Of a stretch of 64,000 nucleotides of DNA, positions 22,215-34,727 are shown one piece after another. The DNA comes from Chamaecyparis obtusa (taxonomy: Eukaryota > Streptophyta > Pinopsida > Cupressales > Cupressaceae). Numbering within the stretch: the first letter of the stretch is position 1; each line of letters starts with the position of its first letter. Under the pieces are notes generated by a model. It was given only the letters and a program-made list of their open reading frames with translations, was not told where the DNA came from and made no database searches. The stretch covers positions 1,332,501 to 1,396,500 of the forward strand of contig BSBK01006342.1 of assembly GCA_027943335.1 (NCBI GenBank), in the 5' to 3' direction. The position numbers and the translations under genes were made by a program.

Positions 22215-23088
22215 GTTGCCACCTTTGGCAAGACAGTCTCACTCCTCATTTTACAACAAAGGGAAGCCATCTATGGTCCAAGGTTTTAATTCAACTGACA
22301 AGTGGAGAGCTTCTCAAGGTACTGATCTCTTTCATAGAGAAGTTCCTACTTCATCTCAAGGTTCTCATTTAGGTGACCAACTCCTTCAAGGTCCACAAAT
22401 AGACCCATTAATTTCCAAAATTGGTTCATTAGCAGACAAAGAATTTGGTCATGCACTTCATTCTAGCACCATAAATATTTATATTAGAAATGACTATCCG
22501 TCAATGGCCTTGCATTTATAGGACTTGGGCATTATCCTTGAAATGTAAGTTTGTTGCCACCTTTGGCAAGGTAGTCTCACTCCTCATTTTACAACAAAGG
22601 GCAGCCATCTATGGTCCAAGGTTTTAATTCAGTTGACAAGTGGAGAGCTTCTCAAGGTACTGATCTCTTTCGTAGAGAAGTTCCTACTTCATCTCAAGGT
22701 TCTCATTTAGGTGACCAACTCCTTCGAGGTCCATAAATAGACCCATTAATTTCCCAAATTGGTTCATTAGTAGGCAAAGAATTTGGTCATGCACTTCATT
22801 CTAGCACCACACATATTTATATTAGAAATGACTATTCGTCAATGGCCTTGCATTTATGGGACTTGGGTATTATCCTTGAAATGTAAGTTCATTGCCACCT
22901 TTGGCAAGGTAGTCTCACTCATTTTACAACAAAGGACAGCCATCTATGGTCCAAGGTTTTAATTCAGCTAACAAGTGGAGAGCTTCTCAAGGTACTGATC
23001 TCTTTCATAGAGAAGTTCTTGCTTCATCTCAAGGTTCTCATTTAGGTGACCAACTCCTTTGAGGTCCACAAATAGACCCATTAATTGG
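22082..23088 (+). repeat. 338-bp tandem repeat, three copies
   Basis: ATTGGTTCATTAGCAG starts at 22,082, 22,420 and 22,758, exactly 338 bases apart. The third unit is a few bases shorter. Units are about 95 percent alike by eye. Since 338 is not a multiple of three, each unit puts the next in another frame. The coding frame (TDKWRASQGTDLFHREVP, SSQGSHLGDQLLQGPQIDPLI) is therefore open within single units only. Confidence 0.92.
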
Positions 23089-23273
23089 TAAAAGGGTAGA
23101 TGGAATTTTGGAAAGAGTATCCCAATTGAAGAGTAATGGAAATTCTAGTGAGCATGAAGTTATTGCAGATACAATGGGTGTATCTCCTCCATTGAAAAAT
23201 ATAACTACTTATAGAGACTTGAGTTTAAATGCAAACTGTTTGTTCCCAAACATGCCCCACTCGAGCAAATGAA
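23089..23273 (+). pseudogene. C-terminal remnant following the 338-bp repeats
   Basis: After the last repeat the frame that reads QIDPLI continues GKRVDGILERVSQLKSNGNS, SEHEVIADTMGVSPPLKNI and TTYRDLSLNANCLFPNMPHSS to a stop near 23,272. It is probably the original C-terminus of the protein that starts at 21,554, separated from it by the repeat expansion. Family unknown. Confidence 0.45.
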
Positions 23274-23431
23274 CCAGATGTTGCTTGAGTAAAGAAGATA
23301 GTGGTTTATTAAAGCATCTACATTATCCTACTTGCTAGCAGTTACTACTTTTTGAGCGGCTTGCCAGCTACTTCTATGTGGGATTTCTATAATATATAAT
23401 GTTTTCATGCAAGTACATGCCACACATAGTT

Positions 23432-26400
23432 GTTCCAACCCCGTCGATGACTTCGTGCATATCTTTCCAACCATTGGTCATAGCATCAAACCATCAATTC
23501 CAATAGCTCCGAATGGCTGGGTAAATGATAGTGGAAACCTCATTTGGAACCCACAATTGTTCGATCCCCATCGATGACTTCGTGCTGAAGTGTCCCTCAA
23601 GGTCCCTTAAGCATGAAATCAGTGATCTTTGTGGGGTCATATCTCAAAGATCATGCAAGGTAGAATTGATCTATTAGGTGATACGGGACCATGTTGTCGG
23701 GGCATACAAAATCCTGTCTCAGTTTTGAGAGATTCAACTTTGTTTAAATTCTGCAACACATTCTCGGTCAGTGTCAGAACTCACAGTGTTTCTCAGCTGA
23801 AATGACCAACATTGTGCATCTTTCCAACCATTGGTCGTAGCATCGAACCATCAATTCCAATAGCTCTAGATGGCCAGGTAAAGGCTATTGGAAACCTCAT
23901 TCGGCATCCATAGTCATTTGATCCCCACTGACGACTCCATGTTGAAGTGTCCATCAAGGTCCCTTAAGCATGAAATCAGTGATCTTTGTTGGGTCATATC
24001 TCAGAGCTCATGTGATGTAGAATCAATCTATCAAGTGATACGGGACCATGTTTTCGGGGCCTACAAAAGCCTATCTCATTTTTTAGAGATTCAATTTTTT
24101 TTAAATTTGGCAACACATTCTCAATTGGTGTCAAAACTCAAAGTGTTCCTTAGCTAAAATAACCAACGTTGCGTATCTTTCCAACCATCGGTCGTAGCAT
24201 CAAACCGTCAGTTCCAACAGCTCTAAATGGCTAGGTAAACACTAGTGGAAACCTCATTTGGCACCCACAGTCATTCGATCCCCGCTGACGAATCCGTGAT
24301 GAAGTGTCCCTCAAGGTCCCTTTAGCATGGAATCAGCAATCTTTGTGAGGTCATATCTTGTAGCTCTTGCGAGGTACAATTGATTTTTTAGGTGATACGG
24401 GACCATTTTGTTGGGGCCTACAAAAGCCTATCTTGATTTTGAGAGATTCAACTTCATTTAAATTCCGCAACACATTCTCGATCAGTGTCAAAACTCAAAG
24501 TATTCCTCAGTTGAAATGGGCAATGTTGCATATCTTTCCAACCATCAGTCATAGCATCGAACCATCAATTCCAATAACTCTGAATGGCTGGGTAAATGCT
24601 AGGGGAAACCTCATTCGGCATCAACAGTTGTTCGATCCCCACCGATGACTACATTCTAAAGTGTCCCTCAACATCCTTTAAGCATGAAATCAATGATATT
24701 TGTGGGGTCATATCTCAGAGCTCGTGTGATGTAGAATTGATTCATCAGGTGCTACGGGACTATGTTGCTGGGGCCTACAAAAGTCTGTCTCAATTTTTAG
24801 ATATTCAACTTCTTTTAAGTTCGGCAACACATTCTCGGTCGGTGTAAGAACTCAAAGTGTTCCTCAACTGAAATGGCCAACCTTGTGTATCTTTCGAACC
24901 ATCAGTCGTAGCATCGAACCATCAGTTCCAATAGCTCTAGAGGATGGGTAAACACTAGTGGCAACCTCATTCACCATGCACAGTCATTCAATCCCCGCCG
25001 AGGACTCTGTGTTGAAGTGTCCCTTAAGGTCCCTTAAGCATGAAATTGGAAATCTTTGCAAGGTCATATCTCGGAGCTCGTGCCAGGTAGAATCGATATT
25101 TTAGGTGCTACGAGACCATGTTGATGGGACCTACAAAAGCCTATTTCAGTTTTCAAAGATAAAACTTCTTTTAAGTTCGACAACATATTCTCGGTCGGTG
25201 TCAGAACTCATAGTGTTCCTCAGTTGAAATGGCCAACATTGCGTATCTTTCCAAGCGTCGGTCGTAGCATCGAACCATCAATTCCAACAGCTCCAAATGG
25301 ATGGGTTAACATTAGTGGCAACCTCATTCACCATGCATAGTCATTTGATCCCTACTAACGACTCCGTGCTGAAGTGTCCCTCAAGGTCCCTTAAGCATGA
25401 AATCGGTAATCTTTGCGGGGTCATATTTCAGAGCTTGTGTAATGTAGAATCGATTCATTAGGTGCTACGAGACTATGTTACCGGGGCCTACAAAATCCTA
25501 TCTCAGTTTTTAGAGATTCAACTTATTTTAAGTTCGACAACACATTCTCGGTCGGTGTCAAAACTCAAAGTGTTCCTCAGCTGAAACAGCCAATGTTGTG
25601 TATCTTTCAAACTGTTAGTTTCAATAGCTCTAGATGGCTGGGTAAATTCTAGTGGCAACCTCATTCACCATGCACAATCATTTGATCCCCGCCGATGACT
25701 CCGTGCTGAAGTGTTCCTCAAGGTCCCTTAAGCATGAAATCGACAATCTTTGCGGGGTCATATCTCAGAGCTCGTGTGACATAGAATCGATTCGTCAGGT
25801 GCTAGGAGACTGTGTTGCCACGGCCTACAAAATTATATCTTAGTTTTCAGAGATACAACTTCTTTTAAGTTCAGCAACACATTCTTGGCCGGTGTCAGAA
25901 CTAAAAGTGTTCCTCAGCTGAAACGGCCAACGTTGCGTATCTTTTGAACCATCAGTCATTGCATCAAACCATAAATTCCAACAGCTCTAGATGGCTGGCT
26001 AAATGCTACTGGCAACCTCGTTCAGCACCCACAGTCATTTGATCCCTGCTGATGACTCCATGCTGAAGTGTCCCTCAAGGTCCCTTAAGCATGAAATCAG
26101 TGATCTTTGCGGGGTCATATCTCAGAGCTTGTGTGACATAGAATCAATTCATTAGGTGCTATAGGACCATGTTGTTGGGGCCTACAAAAGCCTATCTCAT
26201 TTTTTAGAGATTCAACTTCTTTTAAGTTCAACAACACATTCTCGGTCGGTGTCAGAACTTAAAGTGTTCCTCAGTTGAGATGGCCAACGTTGCGTATCTT
26301 TCCAATCGTTGGTCGTAGCATCGAACCATTAGTTCCTCCAACTCTAGATGGCTGAGTAAACGCTAGTGGCAACCTTGTTTGGCATGCACAGTCATTTGAT

Positions 26401-27542
26401 CCCCGCCAATGACTCTATGATGAAGTGTCCCTCAAGGTCCCTTAAGTATGAAATTGATGATCTTTGTAGGGTCATATCTCAAAGCTCATGCAACGTAGAA
26501 TCAATTCATCAAGTGCTACAGCACCGCATTTTTGGGGCCTACAAAAGCTTATCTTAGTTTTTAGAGATTCAACTTATTTTAGGTTCGGCAACACATTCTC
26601 GGTCGGTGTCAGAACTCAAAGTGTTCCTTAGCTGAAATGGCCAACATTGTGTATCTTTCAAACCAACGGTCATAGCATCGAACCATCAATTCCAATAGCT
26701 CAGAATGGCCAAGTAAAGGCTAGTGACAACCTCGTTCAACATCCAAAGTCATTCGATCCCCACCGATGACTCCGTGCTGAACTATCCCTCAAGGTCCCTT
26801 AAGCATGAAATTGACAATATTTGTAGGGTCATTTCTCAGATCTCGTGTGACGTAGAATTGATTTGTTAGGTGCTATAGGACCATGTTGTTGGGGCCTACA
26901 AAAGCCTGTCTCAGTTTTTAGAGATTCAACATCTTTTAAGTTCGGTAACACATTCTTGGTCGGTGTCAGAACTCAAAGTGTTCCTTAGCTGAAACGGCCA
27001 ACATTGCGTATCTTTTGAACCATCAGTCATAGCATTGAACCATTAGTTCCAACAGCTCCAAATGGTGACCTCATTCACCATGCATAGTCATTTGATCCCC
27101 GTCGATGACTCCATGCTGAAGTGTCCCTCAAGGTTCCTTAAACATGAAATCAATGATATTTGTGGGGTCATATCTCAGAGCTCGTGTGACATAGAATCAA
27201 TTTGTTAGGTGCTATAGGACTGTGTTTCCAAGGCCTACAAAATCCTTTCTTAGTTTTTAGAGATTCAACTTATTTTAAGTTCGGAAAAACATTCTCAGTC
27301 AGTGTTAGAACTCAAAATTTTCCTCAGCTAAAATGGCCAATGTTGCGTATCTTTCGAACCATTGGTTATGGCATCGACCCATCAATTCCAATAGCTTCAG
27401 ATGGCGGGGTAAATGCTAGTGGCAACCTCATTCACCACGCACAGTTGTTTGATCCCCACCGATGACTCTGTGCTAAAGTGTCCCTTAAGGTCCATTAAGC
27501 ATGAAATCGATGATCTTTGCGGGGTCATATCTCAGAGCTTAT
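23432..27542. repeat. 357-bp tandem repeat array, left part (about 11.5 units)
   Basis: The landmark GAAGTGTCCCTCAAGGTCCC recurs at 23,587, 23,944, 24,301, 24,658, 25,014, 25,371, 25,708, 26,065, 26,422, 26,779, 27,118 and 27,475: a 357-bp period, with two units shortened to 337-339 by a deletion before GGCTGGGTAAA. The first unit is partial. Units differ mostly by C/T and G/A at sites that are CpG in the likely consensus. Because 357 is 119 codons, open frames of 60-90 codons recur in register (KCPSRSLKHEI...LCGVISQSS), but all units share a stop in CAGCTGAAA. The array is broken at 27,542 by a retrotransposon and resumes at 41,134. Confidence 0.95.
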
Positions 27543-28559
27543 TGTTAGAAATAGAAAATATTGAGAGGAGGGGGTGAATCAGTATTTCAAAAACTTTTTC
27601 TTTTTCCCACTTATGGATATAACAGATTACTTTAGTGCATATAAAGATTATCAAGCTGATTAACAAACATAGCAATAAATAGAAAGAACTCATAACACAT
27701 CATATGTTCTCGAGGAAACCCTGGCCAAGGGAAAACCCTGGTGGGGATGGTACCCACAAAGATCACTAATCAAAAGTATCTTGTTAGGGATATTGGACCT
27801 TGTTAGGAGTCAATTTACAATATATAGTAGATCTGTCCTAGTTAAAGGACTTTAGGCCTTGTTAGAAGCCTTAACCCTGTTAGGAGTTAGATTACAAAAC
27901 CTGATCACCAACTGAGCTCACTGCCCAAATAGGTAATACAAAATATTTCTGATTGTAATATGGTACTACTTACAATTTTTCATCAATAGCCTTTGTTGCT
28001 ATCACAATATACAACTATCACAAGTTATCTTTTCTTTCTTTTTACATATCACTCTTCTATTTCATTACATTTCAAGTATGCCTAATATATGAGTTATTAA
28101 AGCTAATAAATTTACATGGTCAGCTTCCAACATCTTTATCCAAGATTAAACATCTAGGATGTCATCCCTTCATAATGTTAAGTCATTATTTTGACAAGAA
28201 AAAATAATCCCTTAACTCTTTCGCTAATACTGTGTCCAAAACTTTTCTATCTGCAAAAACTATCTTCGGTAAACTTTGAATAACTTTGTCCATACTACTC
28301 CAAAGTTTATGTGCACTGAGATGGGGTATCCTCATACTCTATAGAATCTTTAGTTAACTACACAAAAAAAAATATTGCTCCAATGGATGTCACCAACTAA
28401 ATCTTCATCAGGTGCTCTGTCAGGATCACTGTATCCAAACTTAGACAATTTCTTTCTTCAACTTGCCATACTTGCATTCTAGATTTTGCGCTCTTAATAG
28501 AGATCATATGTTGCCATAATGACAACATCTATGCATCCACATTAGCCAAATTGCCAACA
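27543..28559 (-). repeat. 3' LTR of the pol-less element
   Basis: 1,017 bp from TGTTAGAAATAG to TTGCCAACA in plus coordinates, so TG/CA ended. It is highly similar throughout to 40,120-41,128. The flanking array sequence at its left is CAGAGCTTAT. Confidence 0.9.
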
Positions 28560-28560
28560 A

Positions 28561-28572
28561 TCTCCCCCTTTG
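28561..28572 (-). other. Polypurine tract of the pol-less element
   Basis: On the minus strand CAAAGGGGGAGA lies directly before the LTR start TGTTGG, a textbook Copia polypurine tract position. Confidence 0.85.
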
Positions 28573-29221
28573 TCATTGGTGGCAACATATGGGAAAATTG
28601 GCTAAGTGTGCAAACAAAAATTCAAAAAAAACTTATACAAAATTGTGACCAAAAGTTATACAATATGTATAAAATATCATACTCCATAGAATAGCTCCCC
28701 CTATGAGTATCCTTCCTCAACATATATTCAATTTTCTGCTATCTCTCCCCCTTTGACAACAATGACAAAGATAGGGTTTACAAAAATTTCAAAAACTTTA
28801 TACCTTATTATCAGTTATTGCACAACCGGTAGGCTTGCAACACAATCACCAAAATCTAACTTCCAAGATTCAAAATATTTCTCCCATATCATCCTGATGG
28901 ATTCAGCAACATTGAGTAGAGTACTCAATTCGTATGCTATTGTCTGACAAGCTTGCAGGGAATTGAAGCTAAACTTCTGAAATGATGTCTTTGCTGAAAG
29001 ACACTGCTCAATTTGATCTTCAACAATTGATATCTTGATTGAGACATGCTCTCTCAAGATGTTAACCCTGATCATCTTTCTGTTCTTCTCCTCTGCTAAC
29101 ATTCTAATTTCATCTTTCAATTTCCTTATGTTCTTCTCTACAGAACTTATCTTGACATTAGGGCTTGTCAAGGTGTTTGTCTCAGCTGTAATAGCATCTA
29201 ACTTCTCTCTGATCTTTTTAT

Positions 29222-30079
29222 TGATGCAGGAGCATCCTAGGTGTAAGAGCAATCTTGCATCACCCAAAAATATTTATGTTTTTATTCAATAAGGGTTATT
29301 TTGTGCAGAGCTGCTATTTATGGAAAGTTACTATTTTTGGTAATTTTTGTATGTGCTCAGAATGATCTAATTTCTTTCTTGGAGGTTCATTTTGGTCATA
29401 TAAGTCTGCCAGTAAAGTTTCATTGCCAGATCAAGTGTATATTGGAAGATATTGAAGATTTTCGGTATTGGCAGCAGGGTACAGAAACTTTGAACTCAGT
29501 TTTGAAGGATTTAGAGGCCCCGGATGAGGTCAAAACTTTGGGTGATGGGCGCTTGCGCGGGTTAGGCCTGTAGAGCACTTTGTGGCATTTCCGAAATGGG
29601 GTTATAATAGCCGATCGGGTCAACTGGTGATGACTTATGGTCTTCAGAAGTTGGGCCACCTGAAATGGTGAAAAATAATTTTCTTCAAAATTTCTGTTCG
29701 GGTTTCAAAAGTTCTCTTGAGCCGACTATGATGTAATGAAATGTAAAATAAAATAATTCTAAGTTTGGTCGGCCTTATTGGCTAAAATTCTGGAACCTTC
29801 CCAGGCGGTGGAAAATTGCCTATATAAGGAAGGCTGTATTATTGTCTTAGGCAGTTCAGAATAGTTCTGGGTAGTAGATCTGGGTATTGATTCGAGGCTT
29901 TATCCTACAAAATATTGTAAGGGAATGCCCATGTGGCTTTGCATATTGTAATTCTGAAAGTTTGTAATTCCACATTTGTGGAGATAATAAGAAGCCAATT
30001 TTCTATTCTTGCATATTATTGTTGTTGTTTCTCTATTTCTCTTATGTGGTTGTGGTATTAAGGGGAGCACCCTTCATCA
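29222..30079 (+). repeat. 5' LTR of the nested chromovirus
   Basis: 858 bp, TGATGCAGGAGC...CCCTTCATCA. A TATATAAGG promoter motif at 29,821-29,829 lies about 250 bases before the LTR end, so transcription likely starts near 29,850. Confidence 0.95.
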
Positions 30080-30081
30080 AG

Positions 30082-30093
30082 TGGTATCAGAGC
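30082..30093 (+). other. Primer binding site of the nested chromovirus
   Basis: TGGTATCAGAGC, two bases after the LTR end, is a perfect match to the standard tRNA-Met PBS. Confidence 0.9.
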
Positions 30094-30181
30094 CAAGTTT
30101 TCTTGAGTGTGTAAACAGATCACTGACTGTGAGGCAGTTTGCACCAGGACCATGGTTAGGGTTTCAGCGCGCATCGCGAAA

Positions 30182-33100
30182 ATGCCTCCATGAAGGGAAC
30201 ATGGTGGAAGAGCTGGTGTTGTGACACCTGAGGTTAGAGAGCTACAGAGACAAGTGCGAGCATTGCAAGAAGAGATTCACAGAGGAATGAATCTTAATGT
30301 CAGAGATGAAAGCGAGGATGAAGCCGAAGAATAATATCAAGAAGGAGAAGTTGAATTGTGAACCAGGAGGAAGAAAGACTTTTTCGGGTGATTTCCAAGA
30401 TTGGGAAAAGACCTAAGATTGGGGTTCCTACATTTTCTGGAAATCTTAACCCAGAGGAATTGATCGACTGGATCAATGAATGTGAGGAGTATTTTGAGTA
30501 TGAAGATGTTGAGGATCCTAATAGGGTCAAATTTGCAAAGGCCAGACTGAAAGGTCATGCAAAGATCTAGTGGCAAGAAATTCAATTGGAGTGAAATAGA
30601 AGAGGGAAAGATAAAATCACAAGATGGGATCAGATGGTGGAAAAATTGAAGCGACAGTTCATTCCTGTTGATTATGAGCTTGACCTACTGAAGAAAATGC
30701 AAAGTTTGAAGCAAGCGAGAAAATCTGTTCAGGAGTATACAGAGGAGTTCTATCGACTCCTCATCAGAACAGGCCATGCCGAAGCTGATAAGGAGAAAGT
30801 TGCCCGATAACTTAATGGGTTAAGGCCAAGCATTCAGGAGGAGTTGAATCTGGTTTGAATGAACAGTATTGAAGAGGCATACCAGTTTGCCCTAAAAGTA
30901 GAGGAAAACCTAAACAAGAAGTTTGAGAGAAGACAAAACGGAAGAGGTCGCGGTGGACGATTTGGTGGATGGTCATATGGTGGCTGAAATGAAGATCCGA
31001 AAAAGAAGGATGAGGCCAGTAGCAGTCAGAATTAGAGAGGAAACAATTCCAATCACTTCCAGGATCAGAATAATAGAGATCAAAGAGGAAGGGGAAGAGG
31101 ACAAGGATCTGGAAGAGGTGGCTTCCGTGGAACATATTTTCACTGTGGAGAAGAAGGTCATAGGGCATTTGAATGTCCTCAGCACCAAGGTAGAATGGAC
31201 AAGAGAAATGAAGGCTAGGCTAGAGTTGTACATGTAGATGAAGATGCCAGATCATCAAATTTTGAAGATGCTGAAAGAGGAGAAACATTGATTAGCAGAA
31301 GAGTCCTGTTGAGTGGTGAGAATGAACCTGAGCAAAGGAGGAGCCTGTTTCGCACCAGGTGCAAGTGTGAAGGTAAATGTTGTGATGTGATTATTGATAG
31401 TGGAAGCACTAACAATTTGGTGTCAGAAGAGATGGTGACAAAGTTGAAGCTCAAGAGACAGAAACACCCACATCCATATCGGATTGCCTGGGTACAGGAT
31501 GACCACAAGGTCATGGTCAATGAACAATGCCTAGTGAAGTTCAAGATTGGCGGATACCAAGATGAGGTATTATGTGATATCATATCTATGGATGCATGTC
31601 ATATGTTGTTGGGTAGACCATGGCAGTTTGACAGATGTGTTAAACATGATGGTCGTGTGAATACCTATTCCCTGACAAAGGATGGAGTGCGACATAAGCT
31701 AAAACCATTGAAGGAGACTGAAGAAAAGGTATGTGGTAATGCAAGGATAACTTTTGTTGATGGAAGAAATTTTCTAGATGGTATGAGGCATGAGCATGTA
31801 TGTTTTGCTTTAATTCCAAAAGCTGGTAAAGAGGAAGTAGAAGATGTTCCTGTAGAAGTTGCAGATTTGTTGAATGAGTTTTAGGATATTGTATCCGATA
31901 ACGTGCCTGATGGATTACCACTAGTCAGGAAGATCAGTCATCAGATGGACTTGATCCCAGGAGCGAGTTTGCCGAATAAGGCAGCACACAGAATGACACC
32001 TACAGAAAGTGAGGAGTTGAACAGACAAGTACATGAACTATTACAGAAAGGATTGATTCGTGAGAGTCTGAGTCCCTGTGCTGTACCAGCGGTATTAGCA
32101 CCAAAGAAGAATGGAGAGTGGAGGATGTCTATAGATTCTAGGGCAATAAACAAGATCACAATCAAGTACAGGTTTCCATTGCCACGAATGGATGATATTA
32201 TGGACTATTTGAGTGGAGCTGTGTATTTCTCAAAGATAGATCTGAAGAGTGGATATCATCAGATTCGGATTAGAGAAGGAGATGAATGGAAGACTACCTT
32301 GAAAACAAAGGAAGGACTCTATGAGTGGTTAGTCATGCCTTTTGGGTTAACCAATGCATCGAGCACTTTCATGCGTCTCATGAATGAGGTTCTGAAAGAA
32401 TTTCTGGGTAAGTTTGTCATTATTTACCTAGATGATATTTTGATCTTTAGTAAGACATTGGATGAGCATATGATGCATATTCGTATGGTATTTGAGAAGT
32501 TGAGAGAAGAGAAATTGTTGATTAATTTGAAGAAGTGTAGTTTTGTGAAGAAAGAGTTAGTGTATTTGAGATTTGTAGTTTCAGCAGAAGGTCTAAAAAT
32601 GGACCCAGAGAAGGTACAGGCTATCCTTGAATGACCTACTCCAAGGAGTGCTACTGAGGTAAGATCTTTTCATGGTCTAGCTAGCTTTTATAAAAAGTTT
32701 ATCAAAAATTTTAGCAGTATTTGTGGACCCTTGACTGAAACAATGAGAGGGGATAGAAAAGAGTTTAAGTGGACTAATGGGGCAGAAAAGAGTTTTCAAT
32801 TGTTGAAACAAAAAGTTACAGAACAACCTGTTTTAGCACTTCCAGATTTTAATAAGGTGTTTCAAGTAGATTGTGATGCTAGTGGTACTGCAATAGGAGC
32901 TGTTATGAGCCAAGAAGGTAAACCTGTTGCTTATTTCAGTGAGAAATTAAATGATGACAAGAGAAAATATTCTGTTTATGATCAGGAATTTTATGCTATA
33001 GTTCAGGTATTGAAAAAGTGGAGGCACTATCTGCTTCCTAAGGAGTTTGTTTTGTATACTGATCATCAAACTTTACAATATTTGAATAGTCAAGGAAAGT

Positions 33101-34689
33101 TGAATCAGAGGCATTTGAAATGGGTTGAGTTTTTGCAGAGTTATACATTTGTTTTGAAACACAGGAGTGGAAAGTCTAATAGGGTTGCAAATGCTCTTAG
33201 CAGAAGGCAACTATTGCTGACAGAAATGCAAATTGAAGTGGTTGGGTTCAAGGAACTCAAGAATTTGTATCCAGAGGATCCTGATTTTGGTGAAGCTTGG
33301 AAAGCTTGTACAGAACCTGTTACTCTAGACAGGACGAAATGGTTGGATTTCATCATCCAGGATGATATGCTATTCAGAGGGAGTCAGTTGTGCATTCCAC
33401 GAAGTTCTATGAGGGAGAATCTCATCAAGGAGAAGCATAGCGGAGGATTGGCTGGACATTTTGGTTGTGACAAAACCCTTTCTTTGGTTAGTGAAAATTA
33501 TTATTGGCCACAATTACAACAAGATGTGAAGAAGTTTGTACAGAGTTGCAAAGTATGTCAAATGGTGAAAGGAGTGAAGCAGAATACAGGGTTGTACCAG
33601 CCATTGCCTATACCAGAGAAGCCTTGGGAGGATATCAGTATGGACTTTGTTCTTGGTTTACCGAGGACTCAGCGGGGACATGATTCAATTTTTGTAGTGG
33701 TTGACAGATTTTTGAAGATGGCACATTTCATTCCCTGCAAGAAGACTAATGATGTTGTTCATGTAGCAGAATTGTTTTTCAGAGAAGTAGTGAGACTTCA
33801 TGGTTTGCCAAAGACCATAGTTTCAGATCGGGACACTAAGTTTGTTGGATATTTCTAGCGTACGTTGTGGAAGAAGTTGAAGACAGATTTGAAGTTCAGT
33901 TCATCACATCATCCACAGACTGATGGATAGACAGAGGTGGTGAATAGGAGTTTGGGAAATTTTCTGAGATGTTTGGTTGGAGATAAGCCAACGGGATGGG
34001 ATTTGATTTTACCACAGGCAGAATTTGCATACAATAATTATGTCAACAGGAGCACTGGTAAATCACTATTCCAGATTGTATATGGAAGTAGTCCAAGAAA
34101 TGCATCTGAATACAGGAAGATAGATAAAGGAGAAATAAGTAGTGCTGAAGCTGAGGATTTTACAGAACACTTGAAGAACATACATGGGGAGGTGAGGAAG
34201 CATATTACCAAGATGAACGCACAGTATAAGGCTAAGGTAGATGAGAAAAGGAGGTATAAGGAATTTTAGGTTGGTGATGAAGTCATGGTTCATTTGCAGA
34301 AGGAGCGGTTTCCAGTTGGTACATATAACAAGCTGAAAATGAAGAAGTTTGGACCATACAGGATATTGAAGAAACATGATTTAGGAAACGCATATGAGGT
34401 AGAATTGCCTACCGAGCTGAATATTTCACCAGTGTTTAACATTTTAGATCTGACAGAGTATCATGAAGGAGGTGTTGAAGATGAGATCACAGCAGCACAG
34501 TGGAGTATTCCAATAACTAGTTCAGACACTAAGGAGATTGAAGATATACTGGATAGTTGTGTTGGCAGAAGCACAAGGAACAAGACATATGAAGAATATC
34601 TGGTCAAGTGGAAAGGATGACCTGTTGAAGATTCCTCATGGCTAACAAAGGAGGAAGTTAACTGTCTTGGTTTTCCTCTGCACACCTGA
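30182..34689 (+). pseudogene. gag-pol: Chromovirus gag-pol polyprotein, nested copy, decayed
   Basis: Compared with the cleaner minus-strand copy at 63,636-59,128, this copy shows gag (EELIDWINECEEYFEYEDVED, about 30,460-30,520), a zinc knuckle with its first Cys replaced by Tyr (YFHCGEEGHRAFEC type, about 31,130), protease DSGS (about 31,396), RT with YLDD (about 32,428), RNase H ([13 protein letters not shown], about 32,875), integrase and a C-terminal chromodomain (about 34,530-34,680). One base is lost near 30,352. I count about 15 stops relative to the sister copy, of which about 13 are CGA, CAG or TGG changed by a single transition. Codon 4 is TGA (30,191-30,193). It cannot be functional. 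Confidence 0.93.
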
Positions 34690-34727
34690 GTTGTGACAGG
34701 GTCACTTCTCAAATTACCCTGGGTGTC

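Noticed and set aside
23888..27465. Repeated 60-90 codon frames in the 357-bp array as a gene family
   Set aside because: They recur because the period is divisible by three, end at a shared stop, lack starts in context and show neutral-looking decay. Kept as an observation, not as genes.
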